From contig CM019068.1 of assembly GCA_009667805.1 (NCBI GenBank), positions 5,067,218 to 5,131,217 on the forward strand: a stretch of 64,000 bases of DNA, in the 5' to 3' direction. The position numbers were made by a program, and so were the translations under genes. This DNA comes from Leptobrachium leishanense. Its lineage: Eukaryota > Chordata > Amphibia > Anura > Megophryidae. Below the pieces are notes generated by a model. That model made no database searches. It worked only from the letters and a program-made list of their open reading frames with translations, and had not been told where the DNA came from. Positions 22,701 through 33,872 of the stretch are shown here, piece by piece. Within the stretch, counting starts at the first letter, position 1, and each line of letters opens with the position of its first letter.

Positions 22701-25700
22701 GCCGAACAAGCACCGTATGTCAATGCCGTCGAACAGGCACTATATTTCGCTGCCGCCGAAAAGCACCATATTTAACTGCCTCCGAACAGGCACCATATTT
22801 CACTGCGCCAAACAGCACCGTATTTCACTGCCACCGAACAGCACCGTATTTCACTACCACCAAACGGCACCTTATTTCACTGCCACCGAACAAGCACCGT
22901 ATTTCAATGCCGCCGAACAGGCACCGTATGTCTCTGCCGCTAAACAGCACCTTATTTCACTGCCACCGAACAGGCACCGTATTTTACTGTCGCCGAACAA
23001 GCACCGTATTTCAATGCCGCCGGAGACCGTATGTCACTGCCGCCGAACAGGCACTGTATTTCGCTGCTGCCGAACAGGCACAATATTTCACTGCCGCCGA
23101 ACAGCATCGTATTTCACTGCCGCCGAACAAGCACCGTATTTCACTACAACCGAACAGCACCGTATCTCACTGCCGCCAAACAGCACCATATTTCACTGCC
23201 GCCGAACAGACACCGTATTTCACTACCACCAAACGGCACCTTATTTCACTGCCACAGAACAGCACCATATTTCACTGCCACCGAACAGGCACCATATTTC
23301 ACTGCCGCCGAACAAGCACCGTATTTCAATGCCGCCGGACACCGTATGTCACTGCCGCCGAACAGGCACCGTATTTCACTGCCGCCAAACAGGCACCGTA
23401 TTTCACTGCCACCGAACAGCACTGTATTTCACTGCCACCAAACAGCACCGTATTTCACTGCCACCAAACAGCACCGTATTTCACCGCCACCAAACAGGTA
23501 CCGTATTTCACTGCAGCCGAACAGGCACCATATTTCACTGGCATCGAATGGCACTGTATTTTACTGCCGCTGAACAGCTCCTTATTTCACTGCCACCGAA
23601 TAGGCACCGAATTTCACTGCAGCCGAACAAGCACCATATTTCAATGCCGCCGGACATCGTATGTCACTGCCGCCGAACAGGCACCATATTTTGCTGCCGC
23701 CGAACAGGCACCATATTTCACTGCCGCCGAACAGCATCGTATTTCACTGCCGCCTAACATACACCGTATTTCACTGCCACCGAACAGCACCGTATTTCAC
23801 TGAACCGAACAGGCACCGTATTTCACTGCCACCAAACAGCACCGTATTTCAGTGCCGCCGAACAGGCACCGTATTTCACTGACTCCGAACAACACCGTAT
23901 TTCACTGCAGCCGAACAGGCACCATATTTCACTGGCATCGAATGGCAGCGTATTTCACTGCCGCTGAACAGCACCTTATTTCACTGCCACCGAACAAGCA
24001 CCATATTTCAATGCCGCCGGACACCGTATGTCACTGCCGCCGAACAGGCACAGTATTTTGCTACTGCCGATCAGGCACCGTATTTCACTGCCGCCAAACA
24101 GCACCGTATTTCACTGATGCCGAACAACACTGTATTTCAATTCCGCGGAACATACACTGTATTTCACTGCCATCGAACAGCACCGTATTTCACTGCCGCC
24201 GAACAGACACCGTATTTCACTGCCGCCAAAGAGCACCGTATTTCACTGCCGCCGAACAGGCACCGTATTTCACTGCCGCCGAACAGGCACCGTATTTCAC
24301 TGCCGCCGAAAAGGCACCGTATTTCACTGCCGCTGAACAGCACCGTATTTCACTGCCACCGAACAGGCACCGTATTACACTGCCGCTGGACACCATATGT
24401 CACTGCCGCCGAACAGGCACTGTATTTTGCTGCCGCCAAACAGACTACGTATTTCACTGCTGCCGAATAGGTACCGTATTTCACTGCTGCCGAACTGCAT
24501 CGTATTTCACTGTCGCCGAACAGGCACCGTATTTCACTGCCACCGTACAGTCACCGTATTTCACTGCCACCGAACAGACACCGTATTTCACTGCCGCTGA
24601 ACAGTCACCGTATTTCACTGCCACCGAACAGCACCTTATTTCACTGCCACCGAACAGGTTCCGTATTTCACTGCCATCAAACAGCACCGTATTTCACTGC
24701 CACCGAACAAGCACCGTATTTCACTGCCACCGAACAGCACCATATTTCACTGTCGCCAAACGGCATCGTATTTCACTGCCGCCGAACAGCACCATATTTC
24801 ACTGCCACGAATAGGCACCGTATTTCACTGCCGCTGAACAAGCACCATATTTCAATGCCGCCGGACACCGTATGTCACTGCCGCCGAACAGGCACCGCAT
24901 TTTGCTACTGCCAAAAAGTCACCATATTTCACTGCTGCCAAACAAGCACCGTATGTCAATGCCGCCGAACAGGCACTATATTTCGCTGCCGCCGAACAGC
25001 ACCATATTTAACTGCCTCCGAACAGGCACCATATTTCACTGCGCCAAACAGCACCGTATTTCACTGCCACCGAACAGCACAATATTTCACTGCCACTGAA
25101 CAGGCACCGTATTTCACTGCCACCGAACAAGCACCGTATTTCAATGCCGCCGAACAGACACCGTATGTCTCTGCCGCTAAACAGCACCTTATTTCACTGC
25201 CACCGAACAGGCACCGTATTTTACTGCCGCCGAACAAGCACCGTATTTCAATGCCGCCGGAGACCGTATGTCACTGCCGCCGAACAGGCACTGTTTTTCG
25301 CTGCTGCCGAACAGGCACCATATTTCACTGCCGCCGAACAGCATCATATTTCACTGCCGCCGAACAAGCACCGTATTTCACTACAACCGAACAGCACCGT
25401 ATCTCACTACCACCAAACGGCACCTTATTTCACTGCCACAGAACAGCACCATATTTCACTGCCACCGAACAGGCACCATATTTCACTGCCGCCGAACAAG
25501 CACCGTATTTCAATGCCGCCGGACACCGTATGTCACTGCCGCCGAACAGGCACCGTATTTCACTGCCGCCAAACAGGCACCGTATTTCACTGCCACCGAA
25601 CAGCACCGTATTTCACTGCCACCAAACAGCACCGTATTTCACTGCCACCAAACAGGTACCGTATTTCACTGCAGCCGAACAGGCACCATATTTCACTGCC

Positions 25701-27130
25701 ACCGAATAGGCACCGTATTTCACTGCAGCCGAACAAGCACCATATTTCAATGCCGCCGGACATTGTATGTCACTGCCGCCGAACAGGCACCATATTTTGC
25801 TGCCGCCGAACAGGCACCATATTTCACTGCCGCCGAACAGCATCGTATTTCACTGCCGCCTAACATACACCGTATTTCACTGCCACCGAAGAGCACCGTA
25901 TTTCACTGAACCGAACAGGCACCGTATTTCACTGCCACCAAACAGCACCATATTTCACTGCCACCAAACAGCACCGCATTTCACTGCCGCCGAACAGGCA
26001 CCGTATTTCACTGACTCTGAACAACACCGTATTTCACTGCCACCGAACAGCACCGTATTTCACTGCTGCCGAACAGGCACCGTATTTCACTGCCACTAAA
26101 CAGCACCGTATTTCACTGCCACCAAACAGCACCGTATTTCACTGCCACCAAACAGCACCGTATTTCACTGCCACCAAACAGCACCGTATTTCACTGCCAC
26201 CGAACAGGCACCGTATTTCACTGCCGCCGAACAGCACCGTATTTCACTGCACCGAACAGGCACCGTACTTCACTGCCACCAAACAGCACCGTATTTCACT
26301 GCCGCCGAACAGGCACCGTATCTCACTGACTCCGAACAACAACGTATTTCTCTGCCACCGAACAGGCACCGTATTTCACTGACTCCGAACAACACCGTAT
26401 TTCACTGCCGCCGAACAGGCACCGTATTTCACTGACTCCGAACAACACCGTATTTCACTGCCACCGAACAGCACCGTATTTCACTGCTGCCGAACAGGCA
26501 CCGTATTTCACTGCCACCAAACAGCACCGTATTTCACTGCACCGAACAGGCACCATATTTCACTGCCACCAAACAGCACCGTATTTCACTGCCGCCGAAC
26601 AGGCACCGTATTTCACTGACTCCGAACAACACCGTATTTCACTGCCACCGAACAGCACCGTATTTCACTGCTGCCGAACAGGCACCGTATTTCACTGCCA
26701 CCAAACAGCACCGTATTTCACTGCCGCCGAACAGGCACCGTATTTCACTGCCACCAAACAGGCACCGTATTTCACTGCCGCCGAACAGCACCTTATTTCT
26801 CTACCACCGAACAGCATCATATTTCACTGCCACCAAACAGCACCGTATTTCACTGCAGCCGAACAAGCACCATATTTCAATGCCGCCGGACACCGTATGT
26901 CACTGCTGCCGAACAGGCACCGTATTTTGCTACGGATGAACAGGCACCATATTTCACTGCAGCCGAACAAGCACCGTATTTCACTGCCGCCGAACAGACA
27001 CCGTTTTTCACTGCCGCCGAACAGCATCGCATTTCACTGCGGCTGAACAGACATCGTATTTCACTGCCCCCAAACAGGCACCATATTTCACTGCCACTGA
27101 ACAGGCACTGTATTTCATTGGCAATTTGGC
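19787..27130. repeat. 7.3-kb satellite of 26/27-bp units
   Basis: About 270 units with the core caccgtatttcactgccgcc followed by gaacag or gaacagg. Units of 26 bp (CAGCACC) and 27 bp (CAGGCACC) are mixed, so translated frames drift and recur. A higher-order copy is visible: about 21480-23800 reappears at about 23930-25910 with shared diagnostic variants (for example the gccggacaccgtatgtcact and ttgctactgccaaaaagtca blocks at 22620-22690 and 24856-24920). One Harbinger-like MITE interrupts it. Confidence 0.95.
20763..21198. mobile_element. Harbinger-like MITE, copy 2, inserted in the satellite
   Basis: The ends GGCTAGGGACAGATGAGCGC and CTGACCCTAGCC are inverted repeats flanked by TAA and TTA. 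Internal blocks (agcgtctgacgtctcc, ttggccgtcattggc) match copies 1 and 4. Satellite units stand on both sides. Confidence 0.8.
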
Positions 27131-27251
27131 AAAATTTGGTGAACTGCCTGCTCTCTGAATAGCCGAAGGGCCTGAAAATGGCACCGTACGGAGAAACTCA
27201 CTGTTCGGTGACTTTTCAGGGCCAGGGCGGCTCTCTCTGAATAACCCCTTA

Positions 27252-27699
27252 GGCTGCTGTCAGACGAGCGTAGTGTTCACGTCCGTGATTGCGCCTAAAA
27301 GTACGTCCGTGATAGCATGAAAGAAAGTCCATTGGAGCCTGACACATGAAGTACGTCCACACTGAACTGCGGAGGCATGACGGACGCTGCAAACGGACGC
27401 AGGTTAGGCAAGAACGTAATACTGCTAGAACGGACGTGCAGAGTGCGCCACGTCCACAACGTCTGCATAGCTTTGTGTGTGAGTGATGGAGCATGGTCAG
27501 ACGGACGGCATTTATACGTCCAGCATTTTTGACGGACAGAATGTTCTTTCATTGTAATTTATTTTTCCCTCCTACATCCGTCAAAAATAACTTCAGTGAA
27601 AAAACGGACTGTGTGACCACTACTGCGTCATCCGTACTGACGATGTCCGTACTGCACGGACGTACAGTCCGTAGAAATCACGCTCGTCTGACCCTAGCC
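27252..27699. mobile_element. Harbinger-like MITE, copy 3
   Basis: The ends GGCTGCTGTCAGACGAGCG and CGCTCGTCTGACCCTAGCC are flanked by TTA on both sides. The interior is diverged (acgtccgt motifs), so this is a distinct subfamily from copies 1, 2 and 4. Confidence 0.75.
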
Positions 27700-27762
27700 T
27701 TAAAGTTTATCACTTCAGTATAAAACGTTAAACAATATTAATAGCAATAGATGCTGCACAAT

Positions 27763-28035
27763 AGTGATGAGCCGAACACCCCCGTGTTCGGTTCGCATTC
27801 GAACTCAAACAATTTCAAAAGTTTGGAGTTCGAACCAAACTCAATGGGACTCAAAAGTTCGATTTTAAGAGTGCTCTCCAAGAGGGAATATATGCTAGAT
27901 ATTTGCCATAACAGGTGTATGGGGGTCTGGGTAGTGTCCTGGGGGACAGGAAACAAGGAAAAAAAGTAAAAAAAAAAAATGTTTTCCATGAAATAAAGGT
28001 TAAGAATAAAAACGAAAAATTCCTTCAAATATCAT
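27763..28035. mobile_element. MITE fragment (AGTGATGAGCCGAAC family)
   Basis: The start agtgatgagccgaacacccc and the interior (ctccaagagggaat, tgtatgggggtctgg) correspond, inverted, to the right half of the complete element at 59404-60010. The other end is missing. Confidence 0.7.
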
Positions 28036-28743
28036 GCCTAGGAGGTCCCCATAACCTGCCCGTGAAGTGGCGGATTTGTAGGATGTATAGACGCATTTAA
28101 AAACAAAAAAATGTAATTTCAAATGACTGTAAATGGTTTTCCTTTAATCTATTCATAAACAACTGCTTGGGGCGGCAGTCTGTATGAAAAGAGGAGACAT
28201 TTTAGGATACGCAGAACAAGTTTAGTGATTTTTTTTGGGCTAAATTATAGTGAAACGTATGCAAGCTTTGGATGAAAGTAACAATAGGTGCTTTAAAATT
28301 GGGCCTTTAGTGCCAGCAACAGTGCCGTCACACCGTAACCCCTCTGTGGTATTGTGGAAGAGTGCAGGGTTGGACCATGCGGTCAAGTACAGGCGTCAGT
28401 GCACCCAAATATTGTGCCTTTGGTGGCAGCAAGTGTCTTCACACCGTAACCCCTCTGTGGTATTGTGGAAGAGTGCAGTGGTGGAGGTTTTGGTAATGCA
28501 GAAGAGATCCCTGATCTATACAGTTACATCAGCAGCTATAACAAAACCGGGTCAGCAACGTTTAGGCACTTGTACTGCGCTACTGTATATGGTGAGAATC
28601 GGCGCACACCAGTAGCAACAGGAAGAAAACAGATCAGGCAGGGAATACACAGAGAGAAGAGGCAAATGGCAGGCAAAGTCAGCAACAGATCGGGTCCTCA
28701 GAACAAGCAGGGTCAGTAACAAGTATACAAACTGATTCGGTAA
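28036..28743. other. non-coding interval with a 108-bp-spaced direct repeat
   Basis: A stretch of about 55 bp (with cacaccgtaacccctctgtg and gtattgtggaagagtgcag) occurs at 28322-28376 and 28430-28484. Nothing else is recognised. The 121-codon frame across it has no family features. Confidence 0.55.
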
Positions 28744-29168
28744 GGCTAGGGTCAGACGAACGCATTTTCACGTTGTCTGTGAAAAAGTGCGTTCGAACGA
28801 ATGGACGCATTTTTTCACGGAGTATGCGATAGCGGTCATACGATGCACATTGTCGTTCGTGATTTTGTACGGATCATTAATAAAACACTTTGTGCTTCTG
28901 GACGTTATGTTGGCCGGACATTAGCAGCGTCTGACGTCTCCAATTCACGCACACACGCCTCTAGCGGACGCAGCGCACTCTGTACAACCGTACTAGCGGT
29001 TTCACGTTCTCGACAAAATGCGTTCGTTTGCCACTTGCGTTGCGCAGCCGGACTTTCGTGCACCCGTACTTCGTATATTGGCCGTCATTGCCCGGCATTT
29101 GCTGCTAGCACGGCCGTGATTAAGTGCGCCTGCACGCGCGTTCGCACTGCCTCAGTCTGACCCTAGCC
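28744..29168. mobile_element. Harbinger-like MITE, copy 4
   Basis: The ends GGCTAGGGTCAGACGAACGC and CAGTCTGACCCTAGCC are flanked by TAA on both sides, a clean 3-bp TSD. The interior is very close to copy 1 (gacgttatgttggccggaca, agcggacgcagcgcactc). Confidence 0.85.
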
Positions 29169-29901
29169 TAAGCTAGCGATGCGGGAATAAAGGCTGAGAC
29201 ACACTGAGCGTGTAGCGACGCACAGCGAAGCGAAGCAAACATTTTGCAGGCTTGACTTCACTCCGCTCCGCCTCGCAGCGTCTCTACACTACATTACGTT
29301 TGCTTCTCATCGCACTCGACAGGAATCCACTAACTAAATTAAAATGTACACACAAAATCGTTTTATTTTCACAAAGCACATGTTATATAGGCAAAAAAAA
29401 GTTTCTACTGAATAAAATAAATTAACCGTAATTTTTGATGTAATAGGAATAGTATAAAAATAATAAAAATATTATTATAGGGACACGGAGCGTTGTGTAT
29501 AGAGTAGGGATGCATTGATACCACCAGAGCCGGTGCTAGTGTAAGGCGGCACAGGAAAAATTCTGTTTTTAAAATAGTGGAAGCGGAGCTATGAATGATC
29601 TTCAGACATCAAGCAGGGGCCCAGCCGCGCACTCTCAAAGTGATACAGTGTATCAGCCTCAGTCCCACATTCTAAACATGAGCAGCCACGCTGCATAATT
29701 TGGCCCCGCCCCCTCACGTGACACACATAGCCAGGACACGCAGCAGCAGAAAAGCCTGGAGGACAAACCCAAAGCTTAGGGTGCGGCCCTGCAGCAGAGT
29801 CAGCCTGCGCGCTTCCACTGTAGTGTGAAGGAGGACTGGGCAGAGAGGCCGAGAGAAGATTTTTAAAAGGTTTGAATAAAATGAGGAAGGGGAGGGAGGG
29901 T
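29169..29901. other. non-coding interval, MITE-like debris
   Basis: Contains a short segment (aaggctgagacacactgagc) resembling a MITE end and an A/T-rich core, then G/C-rich unique DNA. No gene or intact element is recognised. Confidence 0.45.
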
Positions 29902-30419
29902 GTGTGTGTAATGTTCTGCTGGGGGGGTGTAATTGTCAGGCAGACACACGTATCCGAGGGTTGATACGGTCAGCCCTATGAATTAACAGGAGACTCTAAA
30001 CTAAGTGCGATACCAGTCCTTGAGGTGGCTGGGTTACGCAATAGCGAAAGGTGAACCTATAAGGCAGGGATGTAAGCAAGGAGGGACAGAAACCAGTCCT
30101 TAGAGTGGCTGGTATGGAAACAGGAAAGCACGGAGTACCAGAGGGTTTAACCACAATCCTAGGTCGTAGGAATACACAGTATACAAGGTCAAAATCCAAA
30201 AGCCGAGTCAAAGGAGTAAAGAGGTACACAGGTCGAAATCCAAAAGCCAGGTCATACACAGAAAGTCAATCAAAAGGTATTAAGCATTTTACCCTTATTT
30301 CTCTTCCACCATTACCTTTCTCTTAAGTTACCTTTACTTCCCTTCAACCCCCCCCAAACCATCCCCCCTACCCCCCCTCTCCCCATAAATAAAACACATG
30401 ACAAAAGTATTGGCGGTTT

Positions 30420-30830
30420 GAAAAGGTCACGTCTTTTATTTATAATCAAGGCCAAAAAACCATTGCCTTTGTGGCAGAATTATCAGCGATCCTCGCTTTC
30501 TTGGAATAGGTAACCCCAGATAACACTGGTACCATAGATCCAGCCAGATAACACTTGCAACCGCAATGAACCACCAGCATTGCCCAGAAATAGCAGCCGG
30601 CCCCACGTGGCTAAGCTAGCGCGACCACACGCTGCTCTCTTTATAGCTGATAGCAGGCCGGGAGGATCTTCAAACCAGGACGCTACCTGTGTTTGGCCGC
30701 ACAAACCACCACACAGACCCCAAGATCCTCCGCCTCTATCGCCTCTCCACGTGCCAGGGCCGCATATTTCACCGCCACCAAAAATGAGGACCCTCTTTTT
30801 CCGCCACCAATAAAAGACCGTGACCTTTTC
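30420..30830. repeat. inverted 21/22-bp repeat bounding the 3' segment of Ngaro-2
   Basis: gaaaaggtcacgtcttttat (30420) and its inverted copy ataaaagaccgtgacctttt (30810) face each other across about 370 bp downstream of the SGNH frame, with a one-base difference. They could be part of the element's terminal structure. Confidence 0.7.
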
Positions 30831-30837
30831 ACTTACC

Positions 30838-31399
30838 TTACACAAGGGTCTTTATCAGCCCTTTGATGTTGCCAACGAAAAGGATGTTCCCCGCTTCGGA
30901 CAAATGGACGCCGTCATCCCTAAACAATTCCTCCTGCCTTGTCACTATGTTCTGATGCTCCAGAACCTTCCCTCCCATCTCCAGCATAATCTTTTTCGCT
31001 GCCTGGTTTATCTTCTTTCTCACGATGTATCCTGCACCCTGCAGTTCCTCCACACTAATCTAGCAATTACGTTAGACCACACTATCTGAACATCCGGCCA
31101 TTCCTTCCTGAACCACTTAAGTGTTTCCCGGACCCTATTCTGCAAATCTATCGTCGTCATAGCCCCTATGTCGTTACCCCCTAATTGCACTATCATTATA
31201 TCTGGCTTCCCCCACCTTCTCCTAGATTCCTGTGCTACCCCTAAAAGCTGCGCCCACCCCATACCCCACCTTCCTATCCACCTAATGCCTGCTTTAGTGA
31301 GGCTGAACCCTAGGTTCACTCCCATCGTTGTGCCCGCAACGTGAACAGCCACCCAGTGCACGTAGGAGTGTCCCAGGATCCATACTCTCTTTGCCCGAT
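30838..31399 (-). pseudogene. Ngaro-2 SGNH/GDSL-type hydrolase (frameshifted)
   Basis: After a strong acceptor-like tract on the minus strand (ttttttctttcag) the frame reads RVWILGHSYVHWVAVHVAGT (block I Ser), then IMIVQLGGNDIGAMTT (GxND). It shifts near 31040 into a second frame that ends with DDGVHLSEAGNILFVGN (DxxH). All catalytic blocks match Ngaro-1 despite the frame break. The acceptor-like site at the same relative position in both elements suggests a spliced hydrolase mRNA. Confidence 0.8.
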
Positions 31400-31569
31400 C
31401 TGAAAGAAAAAACCCAAAAACAGAATATTAACGCTCGAACACATACCGACTTTTATCGCGACTGTAAATTGAATCAGGGTTATAGTAAATTATGAAATAC
31501 CAGCTAGACCGGTGCCCTTTAAACAAATTCCCTTCCCCCACCGCTGTTTAATCTTAACTGCTCCCGATC

Positions 31570-33292
31570 TGCCAGAGAAATGAAGGGCACGCTTCCCCTT
31601 GTAAATCCGCCTCGGGTGCCAAACGCCGAAACAGATCCCACTTAAATCTAGATAATGCATCTGCAACCGTATTTTTTACCCCCGGAATATGCTTTGCCCT
31701 GAAATTTATATTCCGCTTCAGACAGATCAACACCAGATACCTGACATAGGCTATAACCTGGGGGATGATGCCGACATGTTATTCAGTACCTGCACCACTC
31801 CCTGATTATCCGACCAGAACAGGATGCTCTTATTCTCTAGTTCTTCCCCCCACAGCTCGACTGCCGCTACAATGGGAAAGAGTTCCAGCAAAACCAAATT
31901 CTTCACCCAACCTCTTTGAATCCACTCTAGAGACCATTCTCCTGCGCACCATCTACCGTTCAAGTATGCCCCAAAACCTGCGCCTCCTGCCGCGTCTGTA
32001 AACAGCTGTATCTCCTCCGCAGTCACTCTCTGCTCCCAAAATCTCACTCCGTTAAAACCTTGCAGAAAAACATCCCAAACTCTTAAATCCGCCTTGACCT
32101 GCTGTCCTAACCTAATCTGAAAATTTGGCCCCATCACTCCCCTGGTACACATCTCTAGACGTCTTTTAAAAATTCTACCAACCGTAATCACTTGGCATGC
32201 GAAATTCAGCAAACCCAACAACCTCTGCAAATCCTTCAATTTGATTTTCCTCCCTTCCATAGCCTGTCTAATAGCCAGCCTCATCTTAGCCACTTTGTCC
32301 TCGGGCAACCTGCAACGCTGTCTCACAGGGTCGATTTCAATTCCCAAAAATGTCAGCTTCGCACAGGGCCCCTCTGACTTATCCTCTGCCACTGGCACCC
32401 CCAAGCGCCTAAATGTTCCCAACAGCACCTCCATGACCCTCCTGCATTCACCAGACCCCCTTGAACCCACTATCAAGAAATCATCCAAGTAATGCACAAT
32501 ACCCTTACTGCCGGCTTCCTTCTCTACCACCCAATGCAAGAAAGTGCTAAATCATTCAAAATGAGCGCAGGAGATTGCGCAACCCATGGGCAGACACTTA
32601 TCAACATAAAAACGCCCCTCAAATTTTCACCCCGTCAACCTAAAACTCTCCGGATGCAACGGCAACAACCTAAACGCTGATTCGATATCCACCTTCGCTA
32701 ACTCTGCCCCCATCCCGGCTTCCTTCACCAAATCCACCGCCTGGTCAAATGACTGGTATGTAACCGAAGCGACCTCCCTGCTAATAGCATCGTTCACGGA
32801 CTGACCTCTTGGATACGATAAATGCTGGATCATTCTATACCTCCCCGTTTCTATCTTAGCAACAACCCCCAAGGGGGAAACAACCAAATCAGGGATTGGG
32901 GATTTCAGAAATGGACCGGCCATTCTACCCAATAGCACCTCCTTTCCCAACTTCTCCCTCAAAACCTCTGGCAAGTCATAAGCTGATTTTAAATTTCTTA
33001 CCCTACTTCCCCCCGTCACTTTCCCACAAACCGGAATCTTAAAACCATTCTTAAGGGCATCACGTAACAATATCCTATCCTCAACATTCAGATAACCTAC
33101 CAACTCCACAACCAGCTCATATACCTGCAATGGCGTTCTGGCCAGGCCCAACATTTCCCCCTGTCCACTTTGCATTTCCCCGAAAGGAATTAAATCTACC
33201 TCCCTCTTTTCTCCTGCAATCCACCCCGGGATTAGTCCCCCCGCAGAATTTACACACATGCTTAAACCTGCACGACATTCCCTTTTTTGCAA
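31570..33292 (-). pseudogene. Ngaro-2 reverse transcriptase-RNase H (stops and frameshift)
   Basis: Motifs run VVSPLGVVAKIETGRYRMIQ, ELAKVDIESAFRLLP, CLPMGCAISC, VHYLDDFLIVGS, then RNase H LFTDAAGGAGFGAYL, LELFPIVAAVELWGEEL, FWSDNQGVVQVL and NTVADALSRFKWDLF. TGA codons interrupt the frame near 32625 and 32550, and the frame changes near 31755. The arrangement is the same as in Ngaro-1 at clear amino-acid similarity but low base similarity, so the two belong to different families. Confidence 0.85.
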
Positions 33293-33872
33293 CGCTTGTC
33301 ATTGAACGCCCAGCATTCCCTAACCTCCCCCCGAAACGACCTTTGCGCCCCCTGACCTCCTAATACCTGCCCATCCGCAACCTTAACCAATCTAGACCAC
33401 AAGTCCAGCACCTTAACCCCGAAATCCTTTCTACCTTTTCTCCCTGTCCCCACACTACCTCTCCTAAACTCGTCATCGTAGTCGCGCCAAGAAAAACCTC
33501 CATACGCCGTGGCGCAATCCGTAATCAGGTGCAAATAGCGCAACATGCTCTTTACCTGATCTGGGTGCTTACTTAAAAAACATTCTGCGTAAACTGCAAA
33601 ACCTTTTACCCTTTCCATAAAAGTGCCCTTTTTCCTAAAGTGTTCCCCCCCTCTTCCCTTGCTGACAACTGCCTCCCTAGTTATCTCAAAAAGTCTACGT
33701 ATTTTCCCTCCTGCGCCTTCTTGATCACCTTAGAGCGCAAATGCGACGACAAGGGGATCAACTTTGTACCCTGAAACTCGTTCTCCTCCCCGCTGCCCGA
33801 CACACTATCAGCGCTATCCTGCTCTGAATCGCTGCCCCCCTTTCTATGTTTACCATACAGTTTCTTAACCAT
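33200..33872 (-). pseudogene. Ngaro-2 ORF1, gag-like (fragmented)
   Basis: The frame 33872-33681 (acidic, then KLIPLSSHLRSKVIKKAQEG) and the frame 33618-33262 (GFAVYAECFLSKHPDQ, ending CWAFNDKRCKKG) match ORF1 of Ngaro-1. The finger and knuckle continue in a third frame (CRFKHVCKFCGG). At least two shifts occur. Upstream sequence to about 35340 is GC-rich and probably 5' gag or leader, but cannot be assigned. Confidence 0.7.

Noticed and set aside
19788..26099. Long frames (up to 506 codons) with repeated FHCHRTGTVFHC, resembling zinc fingers
   Set aside because: They come from the 26/27-bp satellite. The apparent Cys/His spacing follows from the repeat, other frames are equally open, and there is no start or gene context.
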